Assembly (NCBI GenBank): GCA_019638015.1 | Contig: JAHBUP010000001.1 | Span: 496,001-560,000, forward strand | Reading direction: 5' to 3' | Length of the DNA: 64,000 nt | Source: Melioribacteraceae bacterium | GTDB lineage: Bacteria > Bacteroidota > Ignavibacteria > Ignavibacteriales > Melioribacteraceae | In this document: positions 9,194 through 17,438 of the stretch, in pieces | Layout: each line of letters starts with the position of its first letter | Numbering within the stretch: position 1 is the first letter of the stretch | Position numbers and translations under genes: made by a program | The notes under the pieces: model-generated | Database searches by the model: none | What the model was told of the DNA's origin: nothing | Seen by the model: the letters and a program-made list of their open reading frames with translations, nothing else

Positions 9194-9645
9194 GATATTC
9201 AGCTCTATAACTCATTATATTACAATAAGTTATAAAAGCTGTCATAGTTTTTGTCATAGTAGTTTTTAGGTTATGACGAATATTGACCGCTTAAAAAAGG
9301 AATACGTCAATAGGTAATTAAATTTCGGGAACAAGCTGATGTTGTTCGCAATTGACGTTAATATAAAAATCCCGAACTAATAAAATGTACACCTACATGC
9401 CTACAATATCTCAATGATCTCTAAAGAGCAGCGACCAGACAACTTAAGGGCTAACTTCAAAACAAAAGAGTTTTCCATAAACATGGAATATCCCAAATAT
9501 TTTAGGCAAACGCATAACTTCCCATTCATGCCCGGAAGAATGCAATTAAGCTACCAGTCAATAATCGGGGCTTGTAATGCGTGGCCATTGGTTAGATTTT
9601 TTATGTTGTAGAACAATTCCCTTAAAGTGATTATTAAAATCAGAT
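9194..9645. other. Gene-free stretch just inside the tRNA-Thr attachment site
   Basis: About 450 bases without a convincing gene. On the minus strand a short open stretch runs through the tRNA fragment (…MTKTMTAF…, then residues encoded by the tRNA). This is how integrase C-termini often read into their attachment site, but a stop codon lies about 20 codons upstream, so at most a remnant is left. The plus-strand frame at 9414-9611 has no coding character. Confidence 0.35.
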
Positions 9646-9872
9646 TTATTTTAGTGCATAATAAACTATCCCCGCAATTTCTTTGGTTAGGCCGGCACGA
9701 GCCACTTGTTTCTTTTTCTTTCTGAGTTTAGATTCTTGATATTTTTAATTATTGGATAAAACTGAAGAGCATGTACTGCTGCATCGGAGAATAAAAGTTT
9801 AAGATATTTGTTGCCATCTTTGGATGAGGATTTTTGTTTGCCGTGCTTATTAAGAGCGACATTTTTGTTCTT
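9646..9872 (-). pseudogene. C-terminal remnant of an IS110-family transposase, frameshifted
   Basis: On the minus strand the frame encodes NKHGKQKSSSKDGNKYLK and then LLFSDAAVHALQFYP. After a one-base shift near the A-rich AGAAAGAAAAAGAAA run it continues as KQVARAGLTKEIAGIVYYALK and a stop at 9646. This matches the end of the transposase_20 domain of IS110-type transposases: K-x-G-N-x-x-L-(R/K), Ala-rich helix, conserved P, then A…L.KEIA.I.Y..L. The catalytic N-terminal DEDD domain is gone and the left part abuts the stop of the gene at 9876. It is a dead relic that records an old insertion. Confidence 0.7.
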
Positions 9873-9875
9873 CGT

Positions 9876-10400
9876 CTAAGTTTTCTCAACAACCACTTTT
9901 TCAATCTCACTCTCATCCATTATCTCGATAGGATGTGAAGTATCCATCATTGTATAGGTGGCGCCAGAGGGCAAAAGAGTTAGCTTCGCTTTTGGAAGTG
10001 GTTTCTCAGAAAAATAATATAGAAGCGTTTGCTTACCATTTGAGACAATCTTTATAATACTTTCATTCGAATCATCTTTAAAACTCTTTGAGTAGCTTTT
10101 CTTCTCAAGCACTATACCGGCTGCGGCTAGCCGGAGGTTTGTTTCCCCATTTGTAATATTCTCTTGAACTGGTAAAAATTCTTTTGATTTAGGGTTTAGT
10201 ATCCTCTCTGAAATTGATTGAGTTTTAATATCTTCAATCTGCCCAGCTGAAATCTTTTTTAATTGTGAACAATAATCAATTTGTTTTTGATATTTATCAA
10301 TATTCGACTCAATAAATTCCTTCTTATTAATAGGCAAATTTTGGGGATTGAATACAAATGTAAAAATGTCCCGTTCAGTTATGTTTATCTGCTCTTTCAA
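9876..10400 (-). CDS. Anti-sigma-like partner protein with degenerate zinc-finger motif
   Basis: This 174-residue protein is read leftward, 71 bases after the sigma-like gene 10472-11401, in the same direction and probably the same operon. Its N-terminal segment (FIESNIDKYQKQIDYCSQLKK) lines up with the zf-HC2 anti-sigma motif of the protein at 18528 (EIENHISECFSC). Here the His and one Cys are lost, so zinc binding is unlikely. There is no membrane segment; the C-terminal half is a small beta-rich region (GKQTLLYYFSEKPLPKAKL). Position and residual similarity suggest a cytoplasmic partner of the sigma-like protein. This is an inference; by sequence alone the protein is hypothetical. Confidence 0.5.
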   Translation of the reverse strand: MKEQINITERDIFTFVFNPQNLPINKKEFIESNIDKYQKQIDYCSQLKKISAGQIEDIKTQSISERILNPKSKEFLPVQENITNGETNLRLAAAGIVLEKKSYSKSFKDDSNESIIKIVSNGKQTLLYYFSEKPLPKAKLTLLPSGATYTMMDTSHPIEIMDESEIEKVVVEKT

Positions 10401-10471
10401 GTTTTCCTTTCAAGCGTAATCATTTATTAGTATTTATTAACACCAAAATACAGTGTTTTGGAATATTTGTT

Positions 10472-11401
10472 TTACTTACTGTTTTCTAGCTTTTCAGATA
10501 TTCCTTTTTTAAGCAACCTTATTAAATAGTCCAAATTCTGATAATACTTTTTGTAAAAATCTTCTCTAGTAAGATCTGACATATGAGTGTTAAAATACTC
10601 GTACAAGCCGCGGCTTACTCCACCATCTTTAAGGTCGTCTGCATAGTTTTTAAGAACCGACTCATAAACTATTGCTTCTTCGGCGTTAATCTTTCCTTTA
10701 TAAAAATAAAAATCATTTAGACGAGTTATTGTTTGCTCAAGACTAGTATTTGTAATGTGTTCAACATCCATCTTTTCGTCTATTTTAATTTCGTTAGAAG
10801 AATGGAGCGAATCAAAATAATGAGCATGAAATTCTTTAATTCTTTTCACCAAGGCATTTAAGGGAATAGCGGGAAAATAATCAGTTTCATTTTTGATAAA
10901 CTCAAAAAGGGATGAAACGATTTGATCATTTGATAGCCGAAATAATTCGTTTTGAAGTGATTCAATAAACTCAGGCTCCGGCGGTAATTGATTGACTATT
11001 ACAGAAGAGTTTTCAACAACATGAATCACTCCAAAGTAGGGGGTTTTTGAATAACCTCTTTTTTCAATAGTATAATTAATACTTCTTAAAATCTTGCCAA
11101 AAAATGGATCTGCTTCTTTTAACTTCTTTGATATTTCTTGCTCTACTCTACTGCCAATTAGCTGCGAAAGGAAAAAATATGCTTCTTGTTCTGAATCTAT
11201 TGGTTTATCCCAGTTTAACAAAGCGCGTTTTAAAGGTAATTCTGATTCACAGTTTCTTTTTATGAATAGAGGTGAAACTGCATCAAAAGCAATATCCTCT
11301 AAAGTTAATCCTTGGTTAGAAAATCGGGTGCAATCAGAAAGGTGATGAGAGCGTAAACAAATTGAGGCAATTTTTACGCAATAAACTACTAATTCTCTCA
11401 A
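10472..11401 (-). CDS. Divergent sigma-70-like regulator (copy 1)
   Basis: The product is about 309 residues from the first usable codon (TTG at 11401). It is similar along its length to the protein at 17439-18470. Matching blocks are LTLEDIAFDAVSPLF / ISSIALDCIAEIF, ADPFFGKILRSIN / YDPVTSKILRNIK and LPPEPEFIESLQNELF / LPEFPSEELESILISR. A third pair lies at the C-terminus (DFYKKYYQNLDYLIRLLKK / EYRNKHRIKFEYMVKLSKK). The layout (helical N-region, a DIA.D…F block like sigma region 2, and a C-terminal helical block) fits an ECF-like sigma factor, but conserved promoter-reading residues are not obvious. The frame stays open and similar to copy 2 up to about 11485 with no ATG, GTG or TTG, so the true start may be a rare codon (ATT at 11458 or 11485). 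Confidence 0.5.
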   Translation of the reverse strand: MRELVVYCVKIASICLRSHHLSDCTRFSNQGLTLEDIAFDAVSPLFIKRNCESELPLKRALLNWDKPIDSEQEAYFFLSQLIGSRVEQEISKKLKEADPFFGKILRSINYTIEKRGYSKTPYFGVIHVVENSSVIVNQLPPEPEFIESLQNELFRLSNDQIVSSLFEFIKNETDYFPAIPLNALVKRIKEFHAHYFDSLHSSNEIKIDEKMDVEHITNTSLEQTITRLNDFYFYKGKINAEEAIVYESVLKNYADDLKDGGVSRGLYEYFNTHMSDLTREDFYKKYYQNLDYLIRLLKKGISEKLENSK

Positions 11402-11590
11402 AGGAGGAGAAGATAAATCGTCGTCTTTAATGGTCTTTAAAAGTAAACTGACTTTAATAGAAACCTCAAATAGAACTTTAAAAATATAAGAAAAAATTAG
11501 AAAAATTTTTACGAAAAGCTAAAGAATGGGAATAATCTTCATTTGGATTTTGAAGTGATTAAAATACATAGCTAAAAGAAAGGGGTTACT

Positions 11591-13993
11591 ATGAAACAAA
11601 AAGTAATACTAACATTGATCGGTGCACTTCTTCTGAGAATATCTGTTATTGCACAGTTGAACTATACGGAAGATTTCAATTCATTAAACAATTGGACGTT
11701 ATATGGGAGTCCATTACCACAACATTTTTCTAGCATGAAAGGCAAAACAGGTGTGTTCGATAATAACGGCGACTCAAATAATAATAGCGGCGGAGTATCA
11801 AAGCAAACATTTGATTTGAGTAAAGGATTTACACTTGAAAGTGAAGTGTATCTGGACTTTACAAATACAGCAGGGTGTTGGGCTGGAGCGGCAATCGGAA
11901 TTTCTGACCCAACATATCAATCATGGGGCGGATATAATCCTTGGATTAACTATTCTTTGACTGCAAATGGAGACGCATGTTGGGGGTCTGATCCATCAAC
12001 AAGACCAAGAACACGTATATATATTAATTATAAAACGGGTTCAACCGATTCTGATTGGGCAAATTTTGGAGGAGATTCGAGCCCAATCTATGCGGATCAA
12101 TATGCAAATGGCTGGCATGTGTTAAAGATAGTTGTTGACCAGAACAGAATACCATCATTTTACATTGATAATAATTTAGTGGCTCAGGGCACAACACCCA
12201 TCTATGCGGCAGTGTTGAATTCAGCGAGGTCGATATGGTTAGGAGATAGATCATCTGGCAGTGCAGGTAAAGCTTATCATAACTATGTGAACTTATCATT
12301 AACCGCCCCAACAACAACGCAATATACTGTTGTTACATCTTCTAACCCGAGTACAGGCGGGATAACAACTGGGCACGGTAATTATAATTCTGGTTCAACA
12401 GTAACTGTAACTGCTACAGCCAACAGCGGGTATACATTTACAAACTGGACTGAAAATGGTACAACTGTTTCAAGCAACATAAGCTATTCATTTACAATTA
12501 ATTCGAACAGAACTTTGGTTGCGAATTTTCAACAGCAATCATCATCGAATCCAAGTCTAAAGCCAATTGCATCTTCAACTACTGTTGCAAAAGGATCTGA
12601 ATTTTGGGTTGAAGTTAAAGCTGGGGACCCTAATTCTGTGACAAATTTATTTGGTGTATCATTCAAATTGACTAGTAGCAATTCCAATTGTACTTATGTA
12701 GATGGCAGTGCCGAGAATGGAGGTTTTCTTGGTACAGGCTCTTCTGTATTATTTTTTCCGCAAAGAGTAAATGATCAAACGGTTGATATTGGATTATCTA
12801 AAATTTCGGGTTCTGGCGTTAATGGTTCCGGCCTAATTGCAAGAGCAAAGTTTAACACATCATCTAATATTACAAGTGGACAGACAATTACTTTTTCACT
12901 TTCTGATATTTCTGCAACAAATGCTACAGGACAGACAATTACCTTTTCTCCTTTTAGCTTAACGATTACTGTGAGTAGCACAATTGATGTATGGCCGGGA
13001 GACTGCAATAATGACAAAGCAGTTAATTCAAGTGACATTATGCGGATTGGATTATATTATGGACAAACTAAACCAGGAACGAATAATGCAGGAAGTGCAT
13101 GGCAAGCTTATGCACGCGAGCCTTGGTCAACAGATGGAACTACACCAACTAGAGTTTATGCAGATGCAAATGGAGATGGTGCAATCAATTCAGCCGATAT
13201 TATACCTGTAGGATTAAATTATGCAAAAGTACATAGTAGTGTAATCAAAAATAATTATGAGGAAGAAACTTTACTTTTAAAGACCTCAGCTGGAGCAACA
13301 GTAAAACCTATCGTGCCTATCAGTGTAAAAAGAAATACTCCGTTTCAGGTTGAAGTAAAAATTGGTGATCCAACCCCGATTCAGAATCTTTTTGGAATTT
13401 CCCTAAAACTACAGAGTAATAAATCTACATGTACTTATGTTGATGGAAGTGCATTAAATGGAGGATTTCTCGGAACCGGTTCGTCTATACTATTTTTCTC
13501 TCAAAAAGTAAATGATCAAACAGTTGATATTGGATTATCGAAAACCTCTGGCTTAGGTATTAATGGTGCGGGTATAATTGCCAGTGCGCAATTTAACTCT
13601 GACTTGGATCAAGCAATAACATTTTCATTAGTAGATGTTGTCGCTATAGATCAAAATGGAAACTCAATACAACTAGATGTTCAGCAGACAGAAATTACTG
13701 TAGATGTTCCGAATCTGAATTCACTCCCTGTCGAATATACCCTATATCAAAACTTTCCCAATCCTTTCAACCCAACTACTTTAATTTCCTATTCAATTCC
13801 GGTTGCTGGTAATGTATCGTTAAAGGTATATGATTTATTAGGCAACGAGGTTTCGGATTTAGTAAATGAATATAAAAATGCTGGAAATTATGAGATTAGA
13901 TTTAATGGATCACAACTTTCCAGCGGCGTTTATTTTTATAAACTATGTAGCGGTAATTTTTCTAACACCAAGAAATTCATATTGATGAAGTAA
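11591..13993 (+). CDS. T9SS cargo with LamG-like, cohesin-like and dockerin-like modules
   Basis: The ATG at 11591 has AAAGGGG upstream. The 800-residue product has a signal peptide (cleavage near VIAQ) and a jelly-roll/LamG-like domain (residues about 25-235). A bacterial repeat follows (YTVVTSSNPSTGGITTG to LVANFQQQ, about 240-312). Next comes a cohesin-like domain (about 320-460). A dockerin-like calcium-binding pair comes next (PGDCNNDKAVNSSDIMRIG and ADANGDGAINSADIIPVG, about 468-545). A second cohesin-like domain (about 560-700) is very similar to the first (NGGFLGTGSS.LFF…VNDQTVDIGLSK in both). The T9SS type A sorting domain ends it. It should be exported and fixed at the cell surface, and the modules suggest glycan or protein binding. 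It is divergently arranged from sigma-like copy 1. Confidence 0.85.
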   Translation: MKQKVILTLIGALLLRISVIAQLNYTEDFNSLNNWTLYGSPLPQHFSSMKGKTGVFDNNGDSNNNSGGVSKQTFDLSKGFTLESEVYLDFTNTAGCWAGAAIGISDPTYQSWGGYNPWINYSLTANGDACWGSDPSTRPRTRIYINYKTGSTDSDWANFGGDSSPIYADQYANGWHVLKIVVDQNRIPSFYIDNNLVAQGTTPIYAAVLNSARSIWLGDRSSGSAGKAYHNYVNLSLTAPTTTQYTVVTSSNPSTGGITTGHGNYNSGSTVTVTATANSGYTFTNWTENGTTVSSNISYSFTINSNRTLVANFQQQSSSNPSLKPIASSTTVAKGSEFWVEVKAGDPNSVTNLFGVSFKLTSSNSNCTYVDGSAENGGFLGTGSSVLFFPQRVNDQTVDIGLSKISGSGVNGSGLIARAKFNTSSNITSGQTITFSLSDISATNATGQTITFSPFSLTITVSSTIDVWPGDCNNDKAVNSSDIMRIGLYYGQTKPGTNNAGSAWQAYAREPWSTDGTTPTRVYADANGDGAINSADIIPVGLNYAKVHSSVIKNNYEEETLLLKTSAGATVKPIVPISVKRNTPFQVEVKIGDPTPIQNLFGISLKLQSNKSTCTYVDGSALNGGFLGTGSSILFFSQKVNDQTVDIGLSKTSGLGINGAGIIASAQFNSDLDQAITFSLVDVVAIDQNGNSIQLDVQQTEITVDVPNLNSLPVEYTLYQNFPNPFNPTTLISYSIPVAGNVSLKVYDLLGNEVSDLVNEYKNAGNYEIRFNGSQLSSGVYFYKLCSGNFSNTKKFILMK

Positions 13994-14025
13994 TTGAGGG
14001 CGATACTTTATCAATCACTCCACAG

Positions 14026-14047
14026 AGCCGCAGAAATGCGGCTTTGT
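14026..14047 (+). terminator. Terminator after the cohesin/dockerin T9SS gene
   Basis: Stem AGCCGCA / TGCGGCT with a GAAA tetraloop, followed by TTGTTAT. The GAAA loop and GC-rich stem make it stable; it separates the T9SS gene from the toxin-antitoxin pair. Confidence 0.8.
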
Positions 14048-14072
14048 TATATACGCTAAGTCGGAAATCCAT

Positions 14073-14103
14073 TTGACATTGCGGACATAAAAACGTACGT
14101 TTG
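14073..14103 (+). promoter_or_regulatory. Candidate Bacteroidetes-type promoter with overlapping palindrome for yefM-yoeB
   Basis: TTGACA at 14073-14078 and TACGTTTG at 14096-14103 fit the Bacteroidetes TTG / TAnnTTTG promoter pattern with 20 bases between TTG and TA. The -7 element lies in a perfect palindrome AAACGTACGTTT (14091-14102), 22 bases before the antitoxin start. This is a natural operator position for antitoxin autorepression. Read directly from sequence; activity is inferred. Confidence 0.5.
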
Positions 14104-14124
14104 TAGCAAACAAAATAGGTTGTT

Positions 14125-14367
14125 ATGAGAACAGTTAATTCAACTTCAGCAAGAAACAATATTTATAGTTTAATAGATAAAACCAACGAAACCAGTGAAC
14201 CTATAATTATAACCGGAAAAAGGGGCAATGCGGTTTTAGTGGCTGAGGATGACTGGCGTGCTATACAAGAAACGCTCTATTTATTATCAATTCCCAATAT
14301 GAGGGAATCAATAATTGATGGAATGAAAGAACCGTTAAAAAAATGTTCCGATAAAATTGTATGGTAA
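14125..14367 (+). CDS. yefM: Antitoxin, YefM/Phd family
   Basis: The 80-residue product begins MRTVNSTSARNNIYSLIDKT, the typical YefM/Phd dimerisation and DNA-binding N-terminus. It continues with EPIIITGKRGNAVLVAEDDW, the family's conserved strand and turn. The C-terminal part (residues about 55-80) is the toxin-binding tail. It overlaps the toxin gene by 7 bases, the normal antitoxin-first order. It should neutralise YoeB and repress its own promoter, probably through the palindrome at 14091-14102. Confidence 0.92.
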   Translation: MRTVNSTSARNNIYSLIDKTNETSEPIIITGKRGNAVLVAEDDWRAIQETLYLLSIPNMRESIIDGMKEPLKKCSDKIVW

Positions 14368-14627
14368 AGTGGAAAGTTGTTTTCACTAAGCAAGCATTAT
14401 TGGATGCAAAAAAAATAAATTCAGCAGGCTTAAGACCTAAAACCGAAAAGTTATTTACAATCTTAGAAAAAAATCCTTTTCAAAATCCGCCTCCATACGA
14501 AAAACTCGTTGGTGACTTATCCGGTGCATATTCTCGCAGAATAAACATCCGTCATCGTTTAATTTATCAAGTCTATAAAGAACAAAATGCTGTAAAGGTA
14601 ATACGGTTGTGGACACATTATGAATAA
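14361..14627 (+). CDS. yoeB: Toxin, YoeB-family ribosome-dependent mRNA endonuclease
   Basis: The 88-residue protein matches YoeB throughout: WKVVFTKQALLDAKK at the start, LVGDLSGAYSRRINIRHRL in the core and VIRLWTHYE at the C-terminus. The Arg pair in SRRI, the His in IRHRLIY and the terminal His-Tyr correspond to the residues YoeB uses for RNA cleavage and fold. It is full length and has no visible damage. YoeB proteins cut mRNA in the ribosomal A site. Paired with yefM by a 7-base overlap. Confidence 0.93.
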   Translation: MVKWKVVFTKQALLDAKKINSAGLRPKTEKLFTILEKNPFQNPPPYEKLVGDLSGAYSRRINIRHRLIYQVYKEQNAVKVIRLWTHYE

Positions 14628-14655
14628 AAAGCATTCCACTCATAAAATTTATGCC

Positions 14656-16758
14656 TTACTTCTTTCGTGGGATAAACTCTTTCCCATTCCAGTAAAGAAT
14701 TTGTGATTTTATTAAATCCATGTATTCTTTGGTATCTGTATATGGTGGGTTAAGTATTTTCTTTCTTACAAGTTCATCCCTCATAACAACAAAATTGTCA
14801 TCAGGAACGACATTAATGTCTTTCAGATTAAAACTGAGTGTATAGTTCAATCCTCTTCCATCCCATTTTTTTTCTTCAACTGAACTAAAGTAAATCTTCT
14901 TATCACTTTGCTTAACAGCTAGTTCAAGCGGTAGAATTGATCCCCTTCTATTCCCTGAATAAATTGAAAAATCTGTCTGAGGAACAAGTATATATGCTTT
15001 GAATTTTGCTATCGAGATACCAGTTAATGAGTAATTTTTAGAAGTTGGTCCTTGTCCTTTGGCGTCATCAATTCCAATAACGGCAATACCAGAACGTTTC
15101 ATCCCGTTATTATTAAAAGTGTAAATAAGTTCCTGCTTCCCAGTGCTGTCAATATCACGAATAATACCAAGATGGATATGCCCGGAATTCCATAAAGTAT
15201 TTCCTACTCGTTTACCGGTTAGTAAATCCAAAGTGAATATCGCAGAAGCAAAACTTGGTCCATGGCGCACAGATAAATAAAGAACTTTGCTATTGTTTTT
15301 TTTCACGATATCAATGATAAATGGATATCCATAATCCGTGTTTAGTGTATCTCTCTGCGATGACACATCATCATTGAAAATGTATTTCCATATTAAATCA
15401 CCTTTTTTGTTATAGCAGCTTATTCCGTCATTTCCCCTAGCCAATTCACCTTTAAAATTTTCTCCTGTAATCAACACTTCATTAGTCCCATCGTCATTTA
15501 TATCTGTTACCTTCGCCAAAATTTCAAGGTTAGTGGAAGAAGTAACTAGAGAGCTAAATGCCATCGAGGGTTTCTTCCAGAGAACCATGCCCTTTTTATT
15601 CTTAATAATATAATGCTCTCCTGCTATTTCTACTAAGTAGGGGTTATCATCATATTCTCTTACATAAACAAAAGCGAAGCCTACAAATAAGAGTATAATT
15701 AAAAGTGAAGAGATCCAATTTTTTCTAATTCTTTTTGCTGTACGGACAATTTTATTTTGCTTTCTAATTTCCACTAAATCTCTGCGGTTTAGCAATTCTT
15801 CCATATCCGCTACCGCGACTAATTTAAGTTTTCTTTGGGGATACAGTAGTTTTAACTCCCGTAATTTATCTCTAGCAAATTGTTCATCATCTTTGGGTAT
15901 AATTAGTGTATCAAATTCAGAATAGAACACAATTTCAACTTTTTTCGCTATTGCCTCTTTCCCCACAGATTTTACAATACCGTTCTGATCAACACCGCCG
16001 GTGCTCGCAACTTTACATTTTATATTTGTTATATAGGGTAGATTATAGTTCTGAGATAATTGATTTATAATGCCAATTGTAAGCGCGACGCCTAAAGAGT
16101 TTCCTTCATAATTAGCAGAAAGATTATCAAAATAAATTAGTACCTCATGGAACCCATTAAACGTCTTTTTATGCTTTGAAAAATAATTTAAGGCAAACTC
16201 AAAGCTGATCTTGGCTTGGGAAAATAATCTCTCTTCAATAATCTTTGCAGAGGGTACAAATAAGAAGCGATTTTGGTTATTTGTCTTGTGAATTTTAATA
16301 TTCACCGATTCAATCGTTCCAAAAGAGGAATATGCATTTGAACCGCCAAGGGCTTCCAACAGCGGGAACATAAAACCAGTTGAACTATTCATTGCGGCAT
16401 TACCCTCAAGAATAGAATCCAGCTTCTGTAATTTTAAATTTGTTGACTGAATTAATTTTTCAATGATGTCAATGTAGTAATCGAGAGTCGTAACATTAAT
16501 CAAATTATTTAGCTGAATTAGTAATTTATGACTGAATGCCGGAGCCGAATAGAAGGGGGTATAATTGAAAACTTCGGCGATGTATTCCTCAATAAAATCG
16601 CATGTGTAAGCTTCAATTACTTGCTGATCTTCAGTTGAAAAAACGGAATCATAGAATTCAATAATGCGGAATAGCTTTGTTCTTCCGAAAAGATAAGGCA
16701 ATTCTCTTAAGAGATCATTCTTTAGCTTTTCTACATGTTGAAAATTGGAAATCGGCAT
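14656..16758 (-). CDS. Membrane protein with Lon-type (S16) peptidase domain and periplasmic FG-GAP-like sensor
   Basis: The protein has 700 residues. Residues about 145-330 resemble the Lon proteolytic domain: the GNSLG motif with Ser221 replaces GPSAG. A TGGVDQNGIVKSVGKEAIAKK block then carries the candidate catalytic Lys (263 or 267), 42-46 residues later, where Lon has 43. It continues LIIPKDDE, as in Lon. There is no AAA domain. A single transmembrane helix (349-366) follows a basic stretch. The remaining part (about 370-700) should be periplasmic and carries FG-GAP/VCBS-like blocks (DINDDGTNEVLITG, DIDSTGKQELIYTF). It resembles the outer part of the anti-sigma protein at 18528: SGHIHLG here, HGHLWGM there. 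Likely a membrane-bound signal protease, plausibly acting on an anti-sigma; that link is inferred. Confidence 0.65.
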   Translation of the reverse strand: MPISNFQHVEKLKNDLLRELPYLFGRTKLFRIIEFYDSVFSTEDQQVIEAYTCDFIEEYIAEVFNYTPFYSAPAFSHKLLIQLNNLINVTTLDYYIDIIEKLIQSTNLKLQKLDSILEGNAAMNSSTGFMFPLLEALGGSNAYSSFGTIESVNIKIHKTNNQNRFLFVPSAKIIEERLFSQAKISFEFALNYFSKHKKTFNGFHEVLIYFDNLSANYEGNSLGVALTIGIINQLSQNYNLPYITNIKCKVASTGGVDQNGIVKSVGKEAIAKKVEIVFYSEFDTLIIPKDDEQFARDKLRELKLLYPQRKLKLVAVADMEELLNRRDLVEIRKQNKIVRTAKRIRKNWISSLLIILLFVGFAFVYVREYDDNPYLVEIAGEHYIIKNKKGMVLWKKPSMAFSSLVTSSTNLEILAKVTDINDDGTNEVLITGENFKGELARGNDGISCYNKKGDLIWKYIFNDDVSSQRDTLNTDYGYPFIIDIVKKNNSKVLYLSVRHGPSFASAIFTLDLLTGKRVGNTLWNSGHIHLGIIRDIDSTGKQELIYTFNNNGMKRSGIAVIGIDDAKGQGPTSKNYSLTGISIAKFKAYILVPQTDFSIYSGNRRGSILPLELAVKQSDKKIYFSSVEEKKWDGRGLNYTLSFNLKDINVVPDDNFVVMRDELVRKKILNPPYTDTKEYMDLIKSQILYWNGKEFIPRKK

Positions 16759-17438
16759 TAATACCCCAAATTCTATCTCTAAAATACAAAGAGAAAATTA
16801 TAATGAAAATATTCTGGGGCGGTTCATAATTATTTTTTTGATTTCGACATGAGCCAATATTTTTAGCGTATTTAAGGTTTCGACATTAGGTGTTAATAAA
16901 TGTCATTTTATGATATCAGTTCGAGTCTCATACAATGAACACTGACAATTAATGGTCAATCAAGAACTTCCAATCACTTCAAATTAATAACAATTCTTGA
17001 AGCCTCACCAATTTCATATAATCTTCTATTAGTTGGTTCGAATTAAGTCCCGCAGGGAGCACTTAAAAAAGGGAATCCCGCGCAAAGCGGGATTTTCTTT
17101 TTAATGAATACTTTATTTTTGGAATGAAACAAGTTCACCTGCCCCGCAATCGTTTTACTGGGAGAACTTTAGCACCTATTATTCTATATGAAGAACTTTT
17201 AGATGTCTATTTTCATCAACAGTTAATATTTCGCTTTGTTGCTCATATAAATTATCACGATCAGGTTTGCGGATTCGATAACAATAAGGGGGTACCAATT
17301 TTGCAAGTTATTATCAAAGGAAATTACGGTTAGATGTCCTAAGCTTTAGCATATCAAACCGAAAATAACTGTTTATCTTTAATTAGCATTGAGAATCAAC
17401 AAATTCTCCCTTATTTTCAACTCAAAAAATATAAGCCT
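16759..17438. other. Gene-poor 680-base stretch with tRNA-like 3' ends and an orphan terminator
   Basis: No convincing gene; a 69-codon frame at 17124-17333 has no coding character. Two spots look like decayed tRNA 3' parts: GTTCGAGTCTC near 16920, and GGTTCGAATT…CCCGCAGGGAGCAC at about 17035-17062. The second is followed directly by a good terminator (17074-17100) that has no gene in front of it. No D-arm or anticodon arm can be traced. The frame of the sigma-like gene is open from 17343. Confidence 0.4.
17074..17100 (+). terminator. Orphan rho-independent terminator
   Basis: A perfect 8-bp stem AATCCCGC / GCGGGATT with a GCAAA loop is followed by TTCTTTTT. Nothing coding lies upstream on the plus strand. 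On the other strand it also ends in a T-run, so it may work in both directions; the gene at 14656-16758 runs away from it. Confidence 0.8.

Noticed and set aside
9414..9611. 65-codon plus-strand frame near the tRNA fragment
   Set aside because: No ribosome site, no recognisable content, and it lies in a region of relics; likely chance.
17030..17062. Complete tRNA gene before the terminator at 17074
   Set aside because: Only a T-arm-like and acceptor-like end can be traced; the T-stem does not pair and there is no D-arm or anticodon arm. Kept as a weak finding, not as a tRNA.
17124..17333. 69-codon plus-strand frame
   Set aside because: It starts inside the region just after an orphan terminator and has neither ribosome site nor protein-like pattern.
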